Of a stretch of DNA of 64,000 nucleotides, positions 17,424-27,359 are shown piece by piece. A program made the translations under genes and the position numbers. Source of the stretch: Devosia sp. FJ2-5-3 (GTDB lineage Bacteria > Pseudomonadota > Alphaproteobacteria > Rhizobiales > Devosiaceae); contig NZ_CP104007.1 of NCBI RefSeq assembly GCF_029201545.1, positions 3,969,501 through 4,033,500 of the forward strand. Reading direction: 5' to 3'. Position 1 is the stretch's first letter. Every line of letters starts with the position of its first letter. The notes beneath the pieces are model-generated. The model was given only the letters and a program-made list of their open reading frames with translations, was not told the origin of the DNA and did no database searches.

Positions 17424-17486
17424 TCCCGCTTGCGGCGGGGAAAATCTCTTCATCAAAGAAGAGATCCCCGCTTTCGCGGGGATGAT
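17424..17486. repeat. Type B bipalindromic repeat, copy B1 (diverged)
   Basis: Two GC-rich palindromic arms (17424-17440 and 17464-17483) joined by the inverted TCTCTT / AAGAGA pair. The left arm is more degenerate than in copies B2-B5. Confidence 0.65.
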
Positions 17487-17525
17487 AGAGGTTCAGCCAG
17501 GAGCGACGGCGCTTTCGCGAAGCGC

Positions 17526-18458
<933 letters not shown>

Positions 18459-18582
18459 GGGCCGGGTTCCTTTTTGACGCTTTGTGCAAGGGTGTAGCTG
18501 TGCCGCCTGTATGGTTTACAGGCGGCTAACGAAACATGTCAGCGTCCTCGGCGGCGGCCAAAATGATAAAAGGTCAGGATCA

Positions 18583-19782
18583 TCAGGTGGCCGATGGCGT
18601 CGCCGCGGTTTCCGCCTCGATGGCATCAAAAGCGGCACCGAGCTTGGCCATGGCCTCCTCGATATCGGCTTCGGTGACGATCAGGGGCGGCAGGAGGCGC
18701 AGCACATTGTCGCCGGCGCCGATTGCCAGCATCTGATGGTCGTCGCGCAGCCGGCCGACGAAATCGCGCACCGGCGGAGTGATCTTGATGCCAGCGAGCA
18801 GGCCCTTGCCACGCAATTCGAGCACATAGTCGGGGTATTTCTGCGCCAGCTGGCCCAGATGCCAGGCCAGGCGCTGGCCCAACGTGTTGACATGGTCGAG
18901 GAAGCCGGGCGCCAGGATGCGGTCGAGCACGGCATTGCCGACGGCGCAGGCCATCGGGTTGCCGCCATAGGTCGAACCATGCGTGCCCGGAACCATGGAG
19001 GCCGCGACTTCTTCCTTCGCGAGGCATGCGCCCAGCGGGAAACCGCCGCCAATGGCCTTGGCCACGGCTACGATATCGGGGGTGACGCCGGCCCATTCAT
19101 GAGCAAAGAAGCGCCCGGTCCGGCCGAAGCCACATTGCACTTCGTCAAAGATCAGCACGAGATCGTTGTCGTCGCAAATCTGGCGCAGGCCCTGGAGGAA
19201 GTCATTGCTCATGGCGGTCACCCCGCCCTCGCCCTGCACGGGCTCGATGAGAATGGCACAGGTCTGAGGGCCGACGAGGGCCTTTACCGCCTCGAGATCG
19301 CCCGGCGCGGTATGCTTGAAGCCCGGCACCGGAGGCCCAAAGCCCTCGAGATAGCTCGGATTGCCGCCTGCAGCGATCGTGCCCAGCGTCCGGCCATGGA
19401 AGGAGCCGGTAAAGGCAATGATCTCGTAGCGGTCCGGCTGGCCCTTGGAATAAGCGTAGTGCCGCGCCGTCTTGATGGCGCATTCGATGGCCTCGGCGCC
19501 CGAATTGGTGAAAAACACCTTGTCGGCGAAGGTCGCATCGACCAGCCGCTGGCCCAGCCGTTCCTGCTCGGGAATGGAGAAGACGTTGGAGGTATGCCAG
19601 ACCTTGTCGGCGGCGGCCTTGAGCGCGCTCACCAGATGCGGATCGCCATGGCCCAGCGCGTTGACCGCGATGCCGGAATGGAAATCGAGATATTCTCGCC
19701 CCTGCTGGTCAAAAAGGCGCATGCCCTCGCCCCGCTCAAAGGCGAGTTCAGACCGGGCGTATGTGCCATAGAGCGCAGACAT
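18583..19782 (-). CDS. argD: Acetylornithine aminotransferase
   Basis: A PLP enzyme converting N-acetylglutamate semialdehyde to N-acetylornithine. It has 399 aa from ATG 19782 (MSALYGTYARS), with AAGGAAA upstream. Visible motifs include NSGAEAIECAIKTAR, FDEVQCGFGRTG, and AKAIGGGFPLG carrying the PLP lysine. It is first in argD-argF-hslO and divergent from gcrA. A promoter (TTGACT-N18-TAATTC) and a leader hairpin lie upstream. Confidence 0.95.
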   Translation of the reverse strand: MSALYGTYARSELAFERGEGMRLFDQQGREYLDFHSGIAVNALGHGDPHLVSALKAAADKVWHTSNVFSIPEQERLGQRLVDATFADKVFFTNSGAEAIECAIKTARHYAYSKGQPDRYEIIAFTGSFHGRTLGTIAAGGNPSYLEGFGPPVPGFKHTAPGDLEAVKALVGPQTCAILIEPVQGEGGVTAMSNDFLQGLRQICDDNDLVLIFDEVQCGFGRTGRFFAHEWAGVTPDIVAVAKAIGGGFPLGACLAKEEVAASMVPGTHGSTYGGNPMACAVGNAVLDRILAPGFLDHVNTLGQRLAWHLGQLAQKYPDYVLELRGKGLLAGIKITPPVRDFVGRLRDDHQMLAIGAGDNVLRLLPPLIVTEADIEEAMAKLGAAFDAIEAETAATPSAT

Positions 19783-19862
19783 GGAGCGTTTCCTTTTCTC
19801 AATCGTTTTCGCGCCGGACGCCCAAAAGGCGCCCACCGTGGCAAAGCTGCCACAAAAACCAA

Positions 19863-19888
19863 AAACGCGCCGGTTTGGAAGCGCGTTT
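19863..19888 (-). promoter_or_regulatory. Leader hairpin with U-rich tail upstream of argD
   Basis: A perfect 8-bp stem (AAACGCGC / GCGCGTTT) with a 10-nt loop, followed on the minus strand by TTGGTTTTTG, 80 bp before the argD ATG and right at the predicted transcript start. It could be an attenuator or a 5' stabilising hairpin. Confidence 0.5.
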
Positions 19889-19896
19889 GGCCACGA

Positions 19897-19926
19897 GAAT
19901 TAGGCGAATTTCGACCGACAAGTCAA
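19897..19926 (-). promoter_or_regulatory. Candidate argD promoter
   Basis: On the minus strand TTGACT (19921-19926), an 18-bp spacer, then TAATTC (19897-19902). This would put the transcription start near 19890. Confidence 0.4.
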
Positions 19927-19951
19927 CGCATTCGCGCCAAGTCCCTGATTT

Positions 19952-20150
19952 GACTCAATGATTGTTAAGGCGATTTTAACCAATGAATAAACGGGGAAAT
20001 TGGCCCCCGACTCTTGATCCCGATTCCACCGATGTCGTAGTCTCAGTGCTGTCGGGGGACACGATATTTCGTGCGGCGGACCCGCTCAGCATACGAGCTG
20101 TAGAGTCGTAAAGGCTGCCAAGCCCACTTTGGCGGCACAATAGAGGATTC
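19952..20150. promoter_or_regulatory. Cluster of five GANTC (CcrM) methylation sites before gcrA
   Basis: GACTC 19952, GACTC 20009, GATTC 20022, GAGTC 20103 and GATTC 20146: five sites in 199 bp, where about one is expected by chance. GcrA-dependent transcription is known to depend on GANTC methylation in Caulobacter. Confidence 0.75.
19965..19979. promoter_or_regulatory. CtrA box in the gcrA-argD intergenic region
   Basis: A perfect TTAA-GGCGATT-TTAA followed by CC, matching the CtrA consensus TTAA-N7-TTAAC. It lies about 180 bp upstream of gcrA. Confidence 0.7.
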
Positions 20151-20154
20151 TATT

Positions 20155-20736
20155 TTGACAATGGTATCAGGAACACAGCCGGCTGGCTGGACCGATGATC
20201 GCGTCGAGCTTTTGAAAAAGCTCTGGATGGAAGGCCTCAGCGCCAGCCAGATCGCAGGCGAACTGGGCGAAGGCGTCACCCGCAATGCCGTTATCGGCAA
20301 GGTTCACCGCCTCAAGCTGTCGGCGCGCGCCAAGCCGACCAACACCACTCCCCGGGCACGGCCCGCAGCGCGTCCCGCGCCGCGCCGCCCGGCAAGCCCT
20401 TCGGTCTCGACCGGTGCAAGCCCGATGGCCTCGGCCGTCAAGCCGCGCCCGCAGACGACGATTTCCCGGCCTCAGGTCATGGGTGCGACGGCCCTCGCCA
20501 TCAGCCCCCAGATCGAGACCGAAATGTATGTGGCTCCTGCCGCAGCCGAATTGTTCATCCCCGAGCACAAGCGCCTGTCGCTGCTTCAGCTGAACGAGCA
20601 CACCTGCAAATGGCCGATCGGCGATCCGCTGACCAAGGATTTCTATTTCTGCGGCCAGCATAGCCTGGAAACCGGCCCCTATTGCGAATTCCACTCGCGC
20701 CGCGCCTATCACCAGCTCGATAAGCGCAAGCGCTGA
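20155..20736 (+). CDS. gcrA: Cell-cycle regulator GcrA
   Basis: A sigma70-RNA polymerase cofactor that acts at GANTC-methylated promoters. The N-terminal DNA-binding region GWTDDRVELLKKLWMEGLSA and RNAVIGKVHRLKLS is diagnostic, followed by a Pro/Ala/Arg-rich linker and the C-terminal CKWPIGDP...FCG...YCEFH region that contacts RNA polymerase. TTG 20155 is preferred because AGAGGA lies 7 nt upstream; ATG 20161 would be 13 nt from it. It is divergent from argD and followed by a strong terminator. Confidence 0.95.
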   Translation: MTMVSGTQPAGWTDDRVELLKKLWMEGLSASQIAGELGEGVTRNAVIGKVHRLKLSARAKPTNTTPRARPAARPAPRRPASPSVSTGASPMASAVKPRPQTTISRPQVMGATALAISPQIETEMYVAPAAAELFIPEHKRLSLLQLNEHTCKWPIGDPLTKDFYFCGQHSLETGPYCEFHSRRAYHQLDKRKR

Positions 20737-20757
20737 TTTCTGCCGATCGGAATGATG

Positions 20758-20782
20758 AAGGGCGCCGCGGGCGCCCTTTTCT
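20758..20782 (+). terminator. Terminator of gcrA
   Basis: 9-bp stem (AAGGGCGCC / GGCGCCCTT), 3-nt loop and a TTTTCTTT tail, 22 bp past the stop. Confidence 0.85.
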
Positions 20783-20846
20783 TTGTCCGGTGCAACCGGG
20801 CGAGGCGGGACGGACGAAGCCGCGCTATCGTTAAGGGACGCAGACG

Positions 20847-20879
20847 AAAAAAATGCCCCCGAACACAATTCAGGGGCAT
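20847..20879 (-). terminator. Terminator of the 89-aa gene
   Basis: 7-bp stem (ATGCCCC / GGGGCAT) followed on the minus strand by a seven-T tract, 41 bp past the stop at 20920. It supports the small gene as transcribed. Confidence 0.75.
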
Positions 20880-20919
20880 CTCACGAAATCACTGCCACGC
20901 CTTCTGACCGCGGGCGATG

Positions 20920-21189
20920 TCACCCGGCGGTGGAGGCCGCCAGCGCCGCCTTGGGGTCGCGCCCCACCACCACTGGCAGACCATGGCGTTCAGCCAGAAC
21001 ATAGCGACCCAGATGGGTCAGCCGTAGCCCCCAGGGGGTGATTTCACCGAGCTTGTAGTAGCAAAGCGAACGCTGGATCACCCATTCGACATGGCGCTGC
21101 GGTTCGGCGGTCATCGCCAGCATGACCAATTGTTCCTGCATTCTGAGCTGGTTCCAGTTGACCCGCTCGGCCTTGCGAAAAAACTCCAT
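20920..21189 (-). CDS. Conserved-looking hypothetical protein, 89 aa
   Basis: Begins MEFFRKAERVNWNQLRMQEQ at ATG 21189, with GGAGG 7 nt upstream; another ATG at 21195 is too close to it. The middle (LCYYKLGEITPWGLRLTHLG) could form a small winged-helix or other alpha/beta fold. There is no membrane segment or catalytic motif. A dedicated terminator downstream and a good ribosome site argue that it is real. Function unknown. Confidence 0.65.
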   Translation of the reverse strand: MEFFRKAERVNWNQLRMQEQLVMLAMTAEPQRHVEWVIQRSLCYYKLGEITPWGLRLTHLGRYVLAERHGLPVVVGRDPKAALAASTAG

Positions 21190-21360
21190 GGCCATGCCTC
21201 CGCACCAATTCCTGTTTCCCCATCAACGGGCTGGGCGGGCCAGAGGTTGCCCGCTCCGCGCGCATTTCTCCCCCGGTGGAAGTCCTGTCTGCGCAAAAAG
21301 GAGGTACCGCTTTTGTTCCTGAGCCATTAGAGTTGCGCCCGCACCAAAAGGGGAATCGTC

Positions 21361-24276
21361 ATGCATCTGCTGCTCGTTGATGGCTCGGGTTATATTTTCC
21401 GCGCCTTCCACGCCCTGCCGCCGCTCAACCGCAAGTCCGACGGACTGCCGGTGGGCTGTGTCCAGGGGTTCTGCAATATGCTGTTCAAGCTGACCCAGGA
21501 CATGGATGGCGACGACGCCCCCACCCACATGGCCGTCATCTTCGACGCCAAGGGCAAGACGTTCCGCGACGATATCTATCCCCAATACAAGGCCCAGCGC
21601 CCGCCTGCGCCCGAAGAGCTGGTGCCGCAATTCCCCCTCACCCGTTCGGCGACGCGCGCCTTTTCCATCCCCTCCATCGAAATGGAGGGCTGGGAGGCCG
21701 ACGACATCATGGCGACCTATGCGGTGATGGCCCGCAAGGCGGGGATGAAGGTCACCATAGCCTCCTCGGACAAGGATTTGATGCAGCTCGTCGAGCCCGA
21801 TGGCTCGATCCGCCTGCTCGATACCATCCCCCGCCCCGGCCAGCCGCCGCTGCGCTGGATCGGACCCGATGAAGTCTTCACCAAATTCGGCGTCACCCCG
21901 GACAAGGTGATCGACGTGCAGGCGCTTTGCGGGGACAGCGTCGACAACGTTCCCGGCGTGCCCGGCATCGGCGTCAAGACCGCCGCCGAACTCATCAATA
22001 TCTATGGCAATCTCGAAACGCTGCTCGAGCGCGCGTCCGAGATCAAGCAGAATGCCCGCCGCGAAAAGCTCATCGCCAATGCCGAGCTCGCCCGCGTCTC
22101 GAAGCGCCTGGTGACGCTTGAACAGGCCGTGCCGGTCGAGATCGACCTCGATGGCCTCGTGCGCCAACCCATCAGCCCCTCGACCCTGTTTCCATTCCTA
22201 AAAGCGATGGAATTTGCCACGATCACGAAACGCCTGGCGGGCCTGCTCGAAGCCAATCCCGATGATTTCGAGGCCGATCCCGAGCTGCGCGCCGGTGGCG
22301 CGTCAGCCCCTGCCTCGCTCAAATCCACCACGCTGTCGGTCGCCAAGGCCAAGCTTGCCGCCAATATCGTGCCCGGGACCGGCCCTGCCCGTTTCGCCGC
22401 CGAGGAGCATGCCCGCATAAAGGCCATCCCGGTCGCTTACGACGCCTACGAGACCATCACCACACCGGAACAATTGGCGGCCTGGGTCGAAAAGATCATC
22501 GATGTCGGCCATGTCGCCATCGACACCGAAACCACCGGGCTCGATCCGCAATCGGCCGATCTCGTCGGCATCTGCCTGTCCACCCGGATCGGCGAAGGCG
22601 CCTATATCCCGGTCGGCCACGCCAAGGCAGGCGATCTCCTCTCCGGTGGCGGCCTTGTGGAGGGGCAATTGCCGATCCGCGAGGTGCTGGACGCGCTCAA
22701 GCCCGTGCTTGAGGCGCGCTCCATCCTCAAGATCGGCCAGAACGTCAAATATGACATGGAAATCTTCGTCCGCTACGGCATCGCCATGGCGCCGATCGAC
22801 GACACCATGCTCATCTCCTATGCCCTTGATGGCCCGCGCTATAATGGCCTCGACGTGCTTGCCGACCATTGGCTCGAGCACAAGACCATCAGCTTCACCG
22901 CGCTGGCCGGTACCGGCAAGGCGCAGAAAACCTTCGACCAGATCGATATTCCCGCGGCCGCCCGCTATGGCGCCGAGGATGCCGACCTGACGCTCCGCCT
23001 CTGGCATGTGCTCAAGCCCCGCCTCTCGGCCGAAAACGCCACGACGCTCTATGAGACGCTGGAGCGCCCGCTCGCGCCGGTGCTCGCCCGCATGGAAGCG
23101 CGCGGGATCACCATCGACCGGCAGATCCTGGCTCGCCTTTCGGGCGATTTCGCCCAGCGCGCCGCCGCCTTCGAGGCCGAGGCGTTCGAGTTGGCCGGTC
23201 AGAGCTTCAATCTCGGTTCGCCAAAACAGCTCGGCGAGATCCTCTTTGAAAAGATGCAGATCGAGGGCGGCAGCAAGACCAAGACCGGTGCCTGGTCAAC
23301 CGGCGCCGATGTGCTCGAAGACCTCGCCCTCAAGGGCGTGCCGCTGGCGCGCACCATTGTCGATTGGCGCCAGCTGACCAAGCTCAAGGGCACCTATACC
23401 GATGCCCTGCCCACCTATATCAATCAGCGCACCGGCCGCGTGCACACCTCCTACCAGCAGGCGAGCGTCCTCACCGGCCGCCTCTCTTCCAACGAACCGA
23501 ACCTTCAGAACATCCCGGTCCGCACCGCCGATGGCCGCAAAATCCGCGCCGCCTTCGTGGCCGCGCCGGGCAAAACCCTGATCTCCGCCGACTATTCCCA
23601 GATCGAATTGCGCGTTCTCGCGCATATCGCCGATATCCAGGCGCTCAAGGACGCGTTCGAGGAAGGTCTCGACATTCACGCCATGACGGCCTCGGAAATG
23701 TTCAATGTTCCGGTCAAGGACATGCCCTCCGAAGTGCGCCGCCGCGCCAAGGCCATCAATTTCGGCATTATCTACGGCATTTCCGCCTTTGGCCTCGCCA
23801 ACCAGCTCGGCATCGCCCGGGGCGAGGCCGGCGATTATATCAAGACCTATTTCGAGCGTTTTCCGGGCATCAAGGACTATATGGACGCCCAGCGCACCCG
23901 CGTGAAAGCTGAGGGGTTTGTGACCACCATTTTCGGGCGGAAAATCCAGTTCCCGAACGCCAATTCGGGCAATCCGAGCGAGCGCAGCTTTGTCGAGCGC
24001 GCATCCATCAACGCCCCGATCCAGGGCTCCGCCGCCGACATCATCCGCCGCGCCATGATCCGCATGGAGCCCGAACTGGCCAAGGCCGGCATCGAGGCCG
24101 ACATGCTGCTGCAGGTCCATGACGAACTGATCTTCGAAGTCCCCGAAGGCACCGAAGAGGCGGCCATCCCGGCCATCAAGAAGGTCATGGAAACGGCAGC
24201 AGAACCGGCGGTGCGGCTGAGTGTGCCGATCCAGGTTGACGCGCATGCGGCCAAGAACTGGGACGAAGCGCACTAG
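21361..24276 (+). CDS. polA: DNA polymerase I
   Basis: A repair and Okazaki-fragment polymerase of 971 aa with all three domains. The 5' nuclease covers about 1-290, with DKDLMQLV and GIGVKTAAELI. The 3'-5' proofreading domain (about 370-560) has an intact DTETTGLD motif. The polymerase domain has motif A SADYSQIELRVL, motif B RRAKAINFGIIYG and motif C QVHDEL. GGGGA lies before ATG 21361. It appears monocistronic. Confidence 0.97.
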   Translation: MHLLLVDGSGYIFRAFHALPPLNRKSDGLPVGCVQGFCNMLFKLTQDMDGDDAPTHMAVIFDAKGKTFRDDIYPQYKAQRPPAPEELVPQFPLTRSATRAFSIPSIEMEGWEADDIMATYAVMARKAGMKVTIASSDKDLMQLVEPDGSIRLLDTIPRPGQPPLRWIGPDEVFTKFGVTPDKVIDVQALCGDSVDNVPGVPGIGVKTAAELINIYGNLETLLERASEIKQNARREKLIANAELARVSKRLVTLEQAVPVEIDLDGLVRQPISPSTLFPFLKAMEFATITKRLAGLLEANPDDFEADPELRAGGASAPASLKSTTLSVAKAKLAANIVPGTGPARFAAEEHARIKAIPVAYDAYETITTPEQLAAWVEKIIDVGHVAIDTETTGLDPQSADLVGICLSTRIGEGAYIPVGHAKAGDLLSGGGLVEGQLPIREVLDALKPVLEARSILKIGQNVKYDMEIFVRYGIAMAPIDDTMLISYALDGPRYNGLDVLADHWLEHKTISFTALAGTGKAQKTFDQIDIPAAARYGAEDADLTLRLWHVLKPRLSAENATTLYETLERPLAPVLARMEARGITIDRQILARLSGDFAQRAAAFEAEAFELAGQSFNLGSPKQLGEILFEKMQIEGGSKTKTGAWSTGADVLEDLALKGVPLARTIVDWRQLTKLKGTYTDALPTYINQRTGRVHTSYQQASVLTGRLSSNEPNLQNIPVRTADGRKIRAAFVAAPGKTLISADYSQIELRVLAHIADIQALKDAFEEGLDIHAMTASEMFNVPVKDMPSEVRRRAKAINFGIIYGISAFGLANQLGIARGEAGDYIKTYFERFPGIKDYMDAQRTRVKAEGFVTTIFGRKIQFPNANSGNPSERSFVERASINAPIQGSAADIIRRAMIRMEPELAKAGIEADMLLQVHDELIFEVPEGTEEAAIPAIKKVMETAAEPAVRLSVPIQVDAHAAKNWDEAH

Positions 24277-24674
24277 GCAAGCCTTTGTGCTCTCTAGGAT
24301 GAGGGGATACGGCCAGTCAGCGCACCGCCTTGCGGCGCTCTAAGGAGGGCGACCTGCCAGCACCGATTATTCCACCGGCACCCTGGGCTTGACCCGCGGG
24401 CTCACCTCTCGCTGGTCGTGAGCCCAAAAAGCCCGTGTCGCCAATTCCCTCACGTGTCGCCAGCATTTGACGGGACGCTCGGCGGTTGGAATGAGAGCAG
24501 CGCGTAAAAATTGGCGGTGCGGGCACGGACATTTCATGTGCACCCACGCCGCTCGGGCGCGCCCAGACACGATCAAATAAACACCTCCCCTAAGACATTT
24601 CCCTTACAGTTACTTAACAAATATAGATCAGCTTTAATTTCCAGAATGCACTTCGTTTATTTGCGGAGGGGAAA
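24277..24674. other. Intergenic region after polA
   Basis: 398 bp with no supported gene. It contains one degraded palindrome (24383-24404) resembling the type D repeat, and an AT-rich promoter-like stretch at 24590-24660 ahead of the next gene. Confidence 0.5.
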
Positions 24675-25235
24675 TTGAACTCCCATGCCCGAATACAACC
24701 TCTGGACGAATGCTCCGCAGTTATTTTTTCCGGCAGCGACAGCACTTTACCGTCAATGCGTGACCTTGGCACGCAATTGGGGTTCGGCCAGGTCGTCGAT
24801 CAGAGCCAGCTGGCCTCGATCGCGGAGAACCGGCTGATCTATTTTCTCGTCCACGACATCATGGCCGATCCCGCCAAGACCAGGCTCCTGCAAACCATAA
24901 GGGCGCAGTCCAATCCGCTGCGTCGCTATGCGCCTGTCATCTGCATTGTCCCGAGCGGCCCACGCCACCGGATTATCGCCCTCATCGATATCGGCTTCGA
25001 CGAAGTGCTGTTCCTGGTCGATGGTCGCGAGGAAATGGCGCGCAAGCTCGTCGCGCAGCTGCATCACGAACACATCTATGTGGACACGGGGAAATATTTC
25101 GGTCCGGATCGGCGTCGACTGGAATTGGTGGATCGCGGCGATCCCCGCCGCAAGCACCACGGGGCGGATGACTGCCGAAAAATCCGGGTCATGCGCGACC
25201 CGCAGTCCGGCATCACCGCCACCGACCAGCTTTAG
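24675..25235 (+). CDS. Degenerate receiver-like protein with a FGPDRRR motif
   Basis: A 186-aa protein from TTG 24675, with GGAGG 5 nt upstream. Alternating hydrophobic strands and helices (AVIFSG, RLIYFLVHDIM, YAPVICIVPSG, DEVLFLVD) suggest a response-regulator-type receiver fold, but the acidic pocket and switch lysine are not recognisable. The segment YVDTGKYFGPDRRR resembles a motif found after receiver-like domains in other alphaproteobacterial proteins. No output domain follows. A partner kinase is not adjacent. The assignment is by pattern only. Confidence 0.6.
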   Translation: MNSHARIQPLDECSAVIFSGSDSTLPSMRDLGTQLGFGQVVDQSQLASIAENRLIYFLVHDIMADPAKTRLLQTIRAQSNPLRRYAPVICIVPSGPRHRIIALIDIGFDEVLFLVDGREEMARKLVAQLHHEHIYVDTGKYFGPDRRRLELVDRGDPRRKHHGADDCRKIRVMRDPQSGITATDQL

Positions 25236-25783
25236 GCCGGGTCGAACTCCACCCGGCGCGGCACTTCCACCATGCCGGCGGCAAAGCGGCGGGCATTTTT
25301 CACGTAACTTTCCGCCGAGGCGGCCAGCCTTGCGGCCGCGGCTGCGTCAAGCGTGCGCACGACTTTTGCGGGCGCCCCGACGACCAGCGAATTGTCGGGA
25401 ATTTCCTTGCCTTCGGTCACCAGCGCATTTGCGCCGATCAGGCAGTTCTTGCCGATTTTTGCGCCGTTGAGCACGGTAGCGCCCATGCCGATCAGGGAAT
25501 TATCGCCGATCGTACAGCCATGCAGGATGGCGCTATGGCCGATGGTGCAATTTTCTCCGATGGTCAGCGGAAAGCCCATATCGGTGTGCAGCACGCAGTT
25601 TTCCTGCACATTGGACCTGGCCCCGATGGCGATGCGCTCATTGTCGCCGCGCGCCACCACGCCGAACCAGACGCCAACCTCCGGCCCCAGCACCACATCG
25701 CCCACCAGCACCGCATTGGGAGCAACAAAGCCGACATCGGAATCGATCTCCGGGGCCACTCCGTCCAGCGCATATATCGGCAT
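25232..25783 (-). CDS. Gamma-carbonic-anhydrase family hexapeptide protein
   Basis: A 183-aa left-handed beta-helix protein of the YrdA/PaaY/gamma-CA group. Hexapeptide turns run from about 20 to 140. The three zinc-ligand histidines are visible as His66 (VLHTD), His83 and His88 (GHSAILHGC). Members can hydrate CO2 or have lost activity; specificity cannot be read from the sequence. The 3' end overlaps the convergent receiver-like gene by 4 bp. Repeat B2 lies upstream, between it and the selO stop. Confidence 0.88.
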   Translation of the reverse strand: MPIYALDGVAPEIDSDVGFVAPNAVLVGDVVLGPEVGVWFGVVARGDNERIAIGARSNVQENCVLHTDMGFPLTIGENCTIGHSAILHGCTIGDNSLIGMGATVLNGAKIGKNCLIGANALVTEGKEIPDNSLVVGAPAKVVRTLDAAAAARLAASAESYVKNARRFAAGMVEVPRRVEFDPA

Positions 25784-25860
25784 TGTCTGATCCTCCTCGT
25801 CCAGATCATTTTAGGCGCTGCAGGCGTGCAGCGGTAGAGGGCGGGCAAGCAAACGCGATT

Positions 25861-25917
25861 GTCATCCCCGCGAAAGCGGGGACCTCCGTTAGTAGGGGCT
25901 CCCGCTTGCGCGGGAAA
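25861..25917. repeat. Type B bipalindromic repeat, copy B2
   Basis: Arms 25861-25883 and 25898-25914 are each palindromic (CCCCGCGAAAGCGGGG and CCCGCTTGCGCGGG) and inverted to each other. It lies 33 bp past the selO stop. Confidence 0.8.
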
Positions 25918-25949
25918 GCCACGGTGAAAACCAGCCGGCGTCGACGCTC

Positions 25950-27359
25950 TCAAAGCCTTACGCCATAGGCCTCGCGCATTTCGGCAATCTCGGCCAGGGC
26001 CTGGTGAAAAAGCCCCCAGTCATCGCTCTCGGCGATTGGCGCCCAGATGGCCTCAACCTCGTCGATCAGCATGGTGCGCGGGGCTTTGCGCGCGAAATAG
26101 GGGTGGGAGAGATTGAGATCCGCTACCGGCGCATAGGCTTCCAGCCCGTCTGCCACCGGGCGAAACGCCTCGCCGGCATAGTGGGCGGCCGAAGGACTTT
26201 GCGCCGCGCGTTCGGCGCTCGCTGCCCCGCCGCGCCAATCGAAGAAAAACTGTTCGTAAGGCGCCCTGCTGGCCGAGAGGAAGCCGAACAGCGCCGTCAC
26301 GAAGGCGCCATCGCTTTCCGTGTCGCGCGGCACAAGGCCGAGCCGCCGCAAGATCTGCCGGGGCAGTTCGTCGCGAAACACCGGCCAGATGCTGTTCAGC
26401 GCCGGCTCGAGCTTTTCGACGCTCGACAGCGGCACGAGGCATTCGGCCAGGCGCGTCAAATTCCAGGCCAGCGTGTCCGGCTGGCGACCAAAACTATAAA
26501 GCCCGGTCTCATCGAAATAGGCAGCGGTAAAATCGGGATCGTAATGGGGCAGGAACCGCCAGGGCCCGTAGTCGAAGCTCTCGCCGGTAATGTTGATATT
26601 GTCGGTGTTAAGCACGCCATGCACAAACCCCGCACTGATCCATTGCGCCCCCAGGCGCGCGACATTGCCCACCACAGCTTCGAGAAAGGCGGCGGGCCGG
26701 TCCTCGGCGCCGGCCAGCTCCGGGTAATAGTGGGCGATGGCGTAATCGACCAGTTTTTCAAGGTTTTGCGTGTCCTCGAGATAGGCCAGCCGCTGAAAAG
26801 TGCCGATGCGGATATGGCTGTGGCTCAGCCGGGTCAGGACGGCAGACCGTGTCGGCGACGGCTCATCCCCGCGCCAGAGCTGTTCGCCTGTTTCCACCAG
26901 CGCAAAGCTCTTCGAGGTATAGACCCCCAGCGCTTCGAGCATTTCTGTGGCCAGCACTTCGCGCACGCCGCCCTTGAGCGTCAGGCGCCCGTCGCCGCCG
27001 CGCGACCACGGGGTTTTTCCCGAGCCCTTGGTGCCGAAATCGAGGAGGCGACCATCGGAGGGGTCGATGCACTGGGCAAAGAGGAAGCCGCGCCCGTCGC
27101 CGAGTTCGGGATTATAGGACCGGAACTGGTGGCCATGATAACGCAGCGCCAGCGGCTCGGGGAGCGAGCCGGGCAAGGGCTCAAAGCGACCGAAATGAGC
27201 CAGCCATTGCTCTTCGCTCAAATCTGCAAGGCCGAGCCGTTCGGCCCAGCGCTGGTCGCGATGGCGCAATATGGTTTTGGGAAAATCGGCCGGGGCGACG
27301 GGATCGAAGAAGTCGCGGCCGAGATCGGCGTGGGAGCGTGCAGGAAGGAACTGGGTCAT
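25950..27359 (-). CDS. selO: Protein adenylyltransferase SelO (YdiU family)
   Basis: A pseudokinase-fold enzyme that transfers AMP to protein side chains, tied to redox-stress responses. The 469-aa protein has the SelO signatures LALRYHGHQFRSYNPELGDG, DFGTKGSGKTPWSRGGDGR and FVHGVLNTDNINITGESFDY. The C-terminus has no cysteine or selenocysteine motif. ATG 27359 is used; GTG and TTG codons lie just upstream. It is divergent from the HAD phosphatase gene. Confidence 0.93.
   Translation of the reverse strand: MTQFLPARSHADLGRDFFDPVAPADFPKTILRHRDQRWAERLGLADLSEEQWLAHFGRFEPLPGSLPEPLALRYHGHQFRSYNPELGDGRGFLFAQCIDPSDGRLLDFGTKGSGKTPWSRGGDGRLTLKGGVREVLATEMLEALGVYTSKSFALVETGEQLWRGDEPSPTRSAVLTRLSHSHIRIGTFQRLAYLEDTQNLEKLVDYAIAHYYPELAGAEDRPAAFLEAVVGNVARLGAQWISAGFVHGVLNTDNINITGESFDYGPWRFLPHYDPDFTAAYFDETGLYSFGRQPDTLAWNLTRLAECLVPLSSVEKLEPALNSIWPVFRDELPRQILRRLGLVPRDTESDGAFVTALFGFLSASRAPYEQFFFDWRGGAASAERAAQSPSAAHYAGEAFRPVADGLEAYAPVADLNLSHPYFARKAPRTMLIDEVEAIWAPIAESDDWGLFHQALAEIAEMREAYGVRL

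Noticed and set aside
24317..24547. Small genes in the polA downstream gap
   Set aside because: Frames on both strands are short, arginine/proline-rich and lack start signals.
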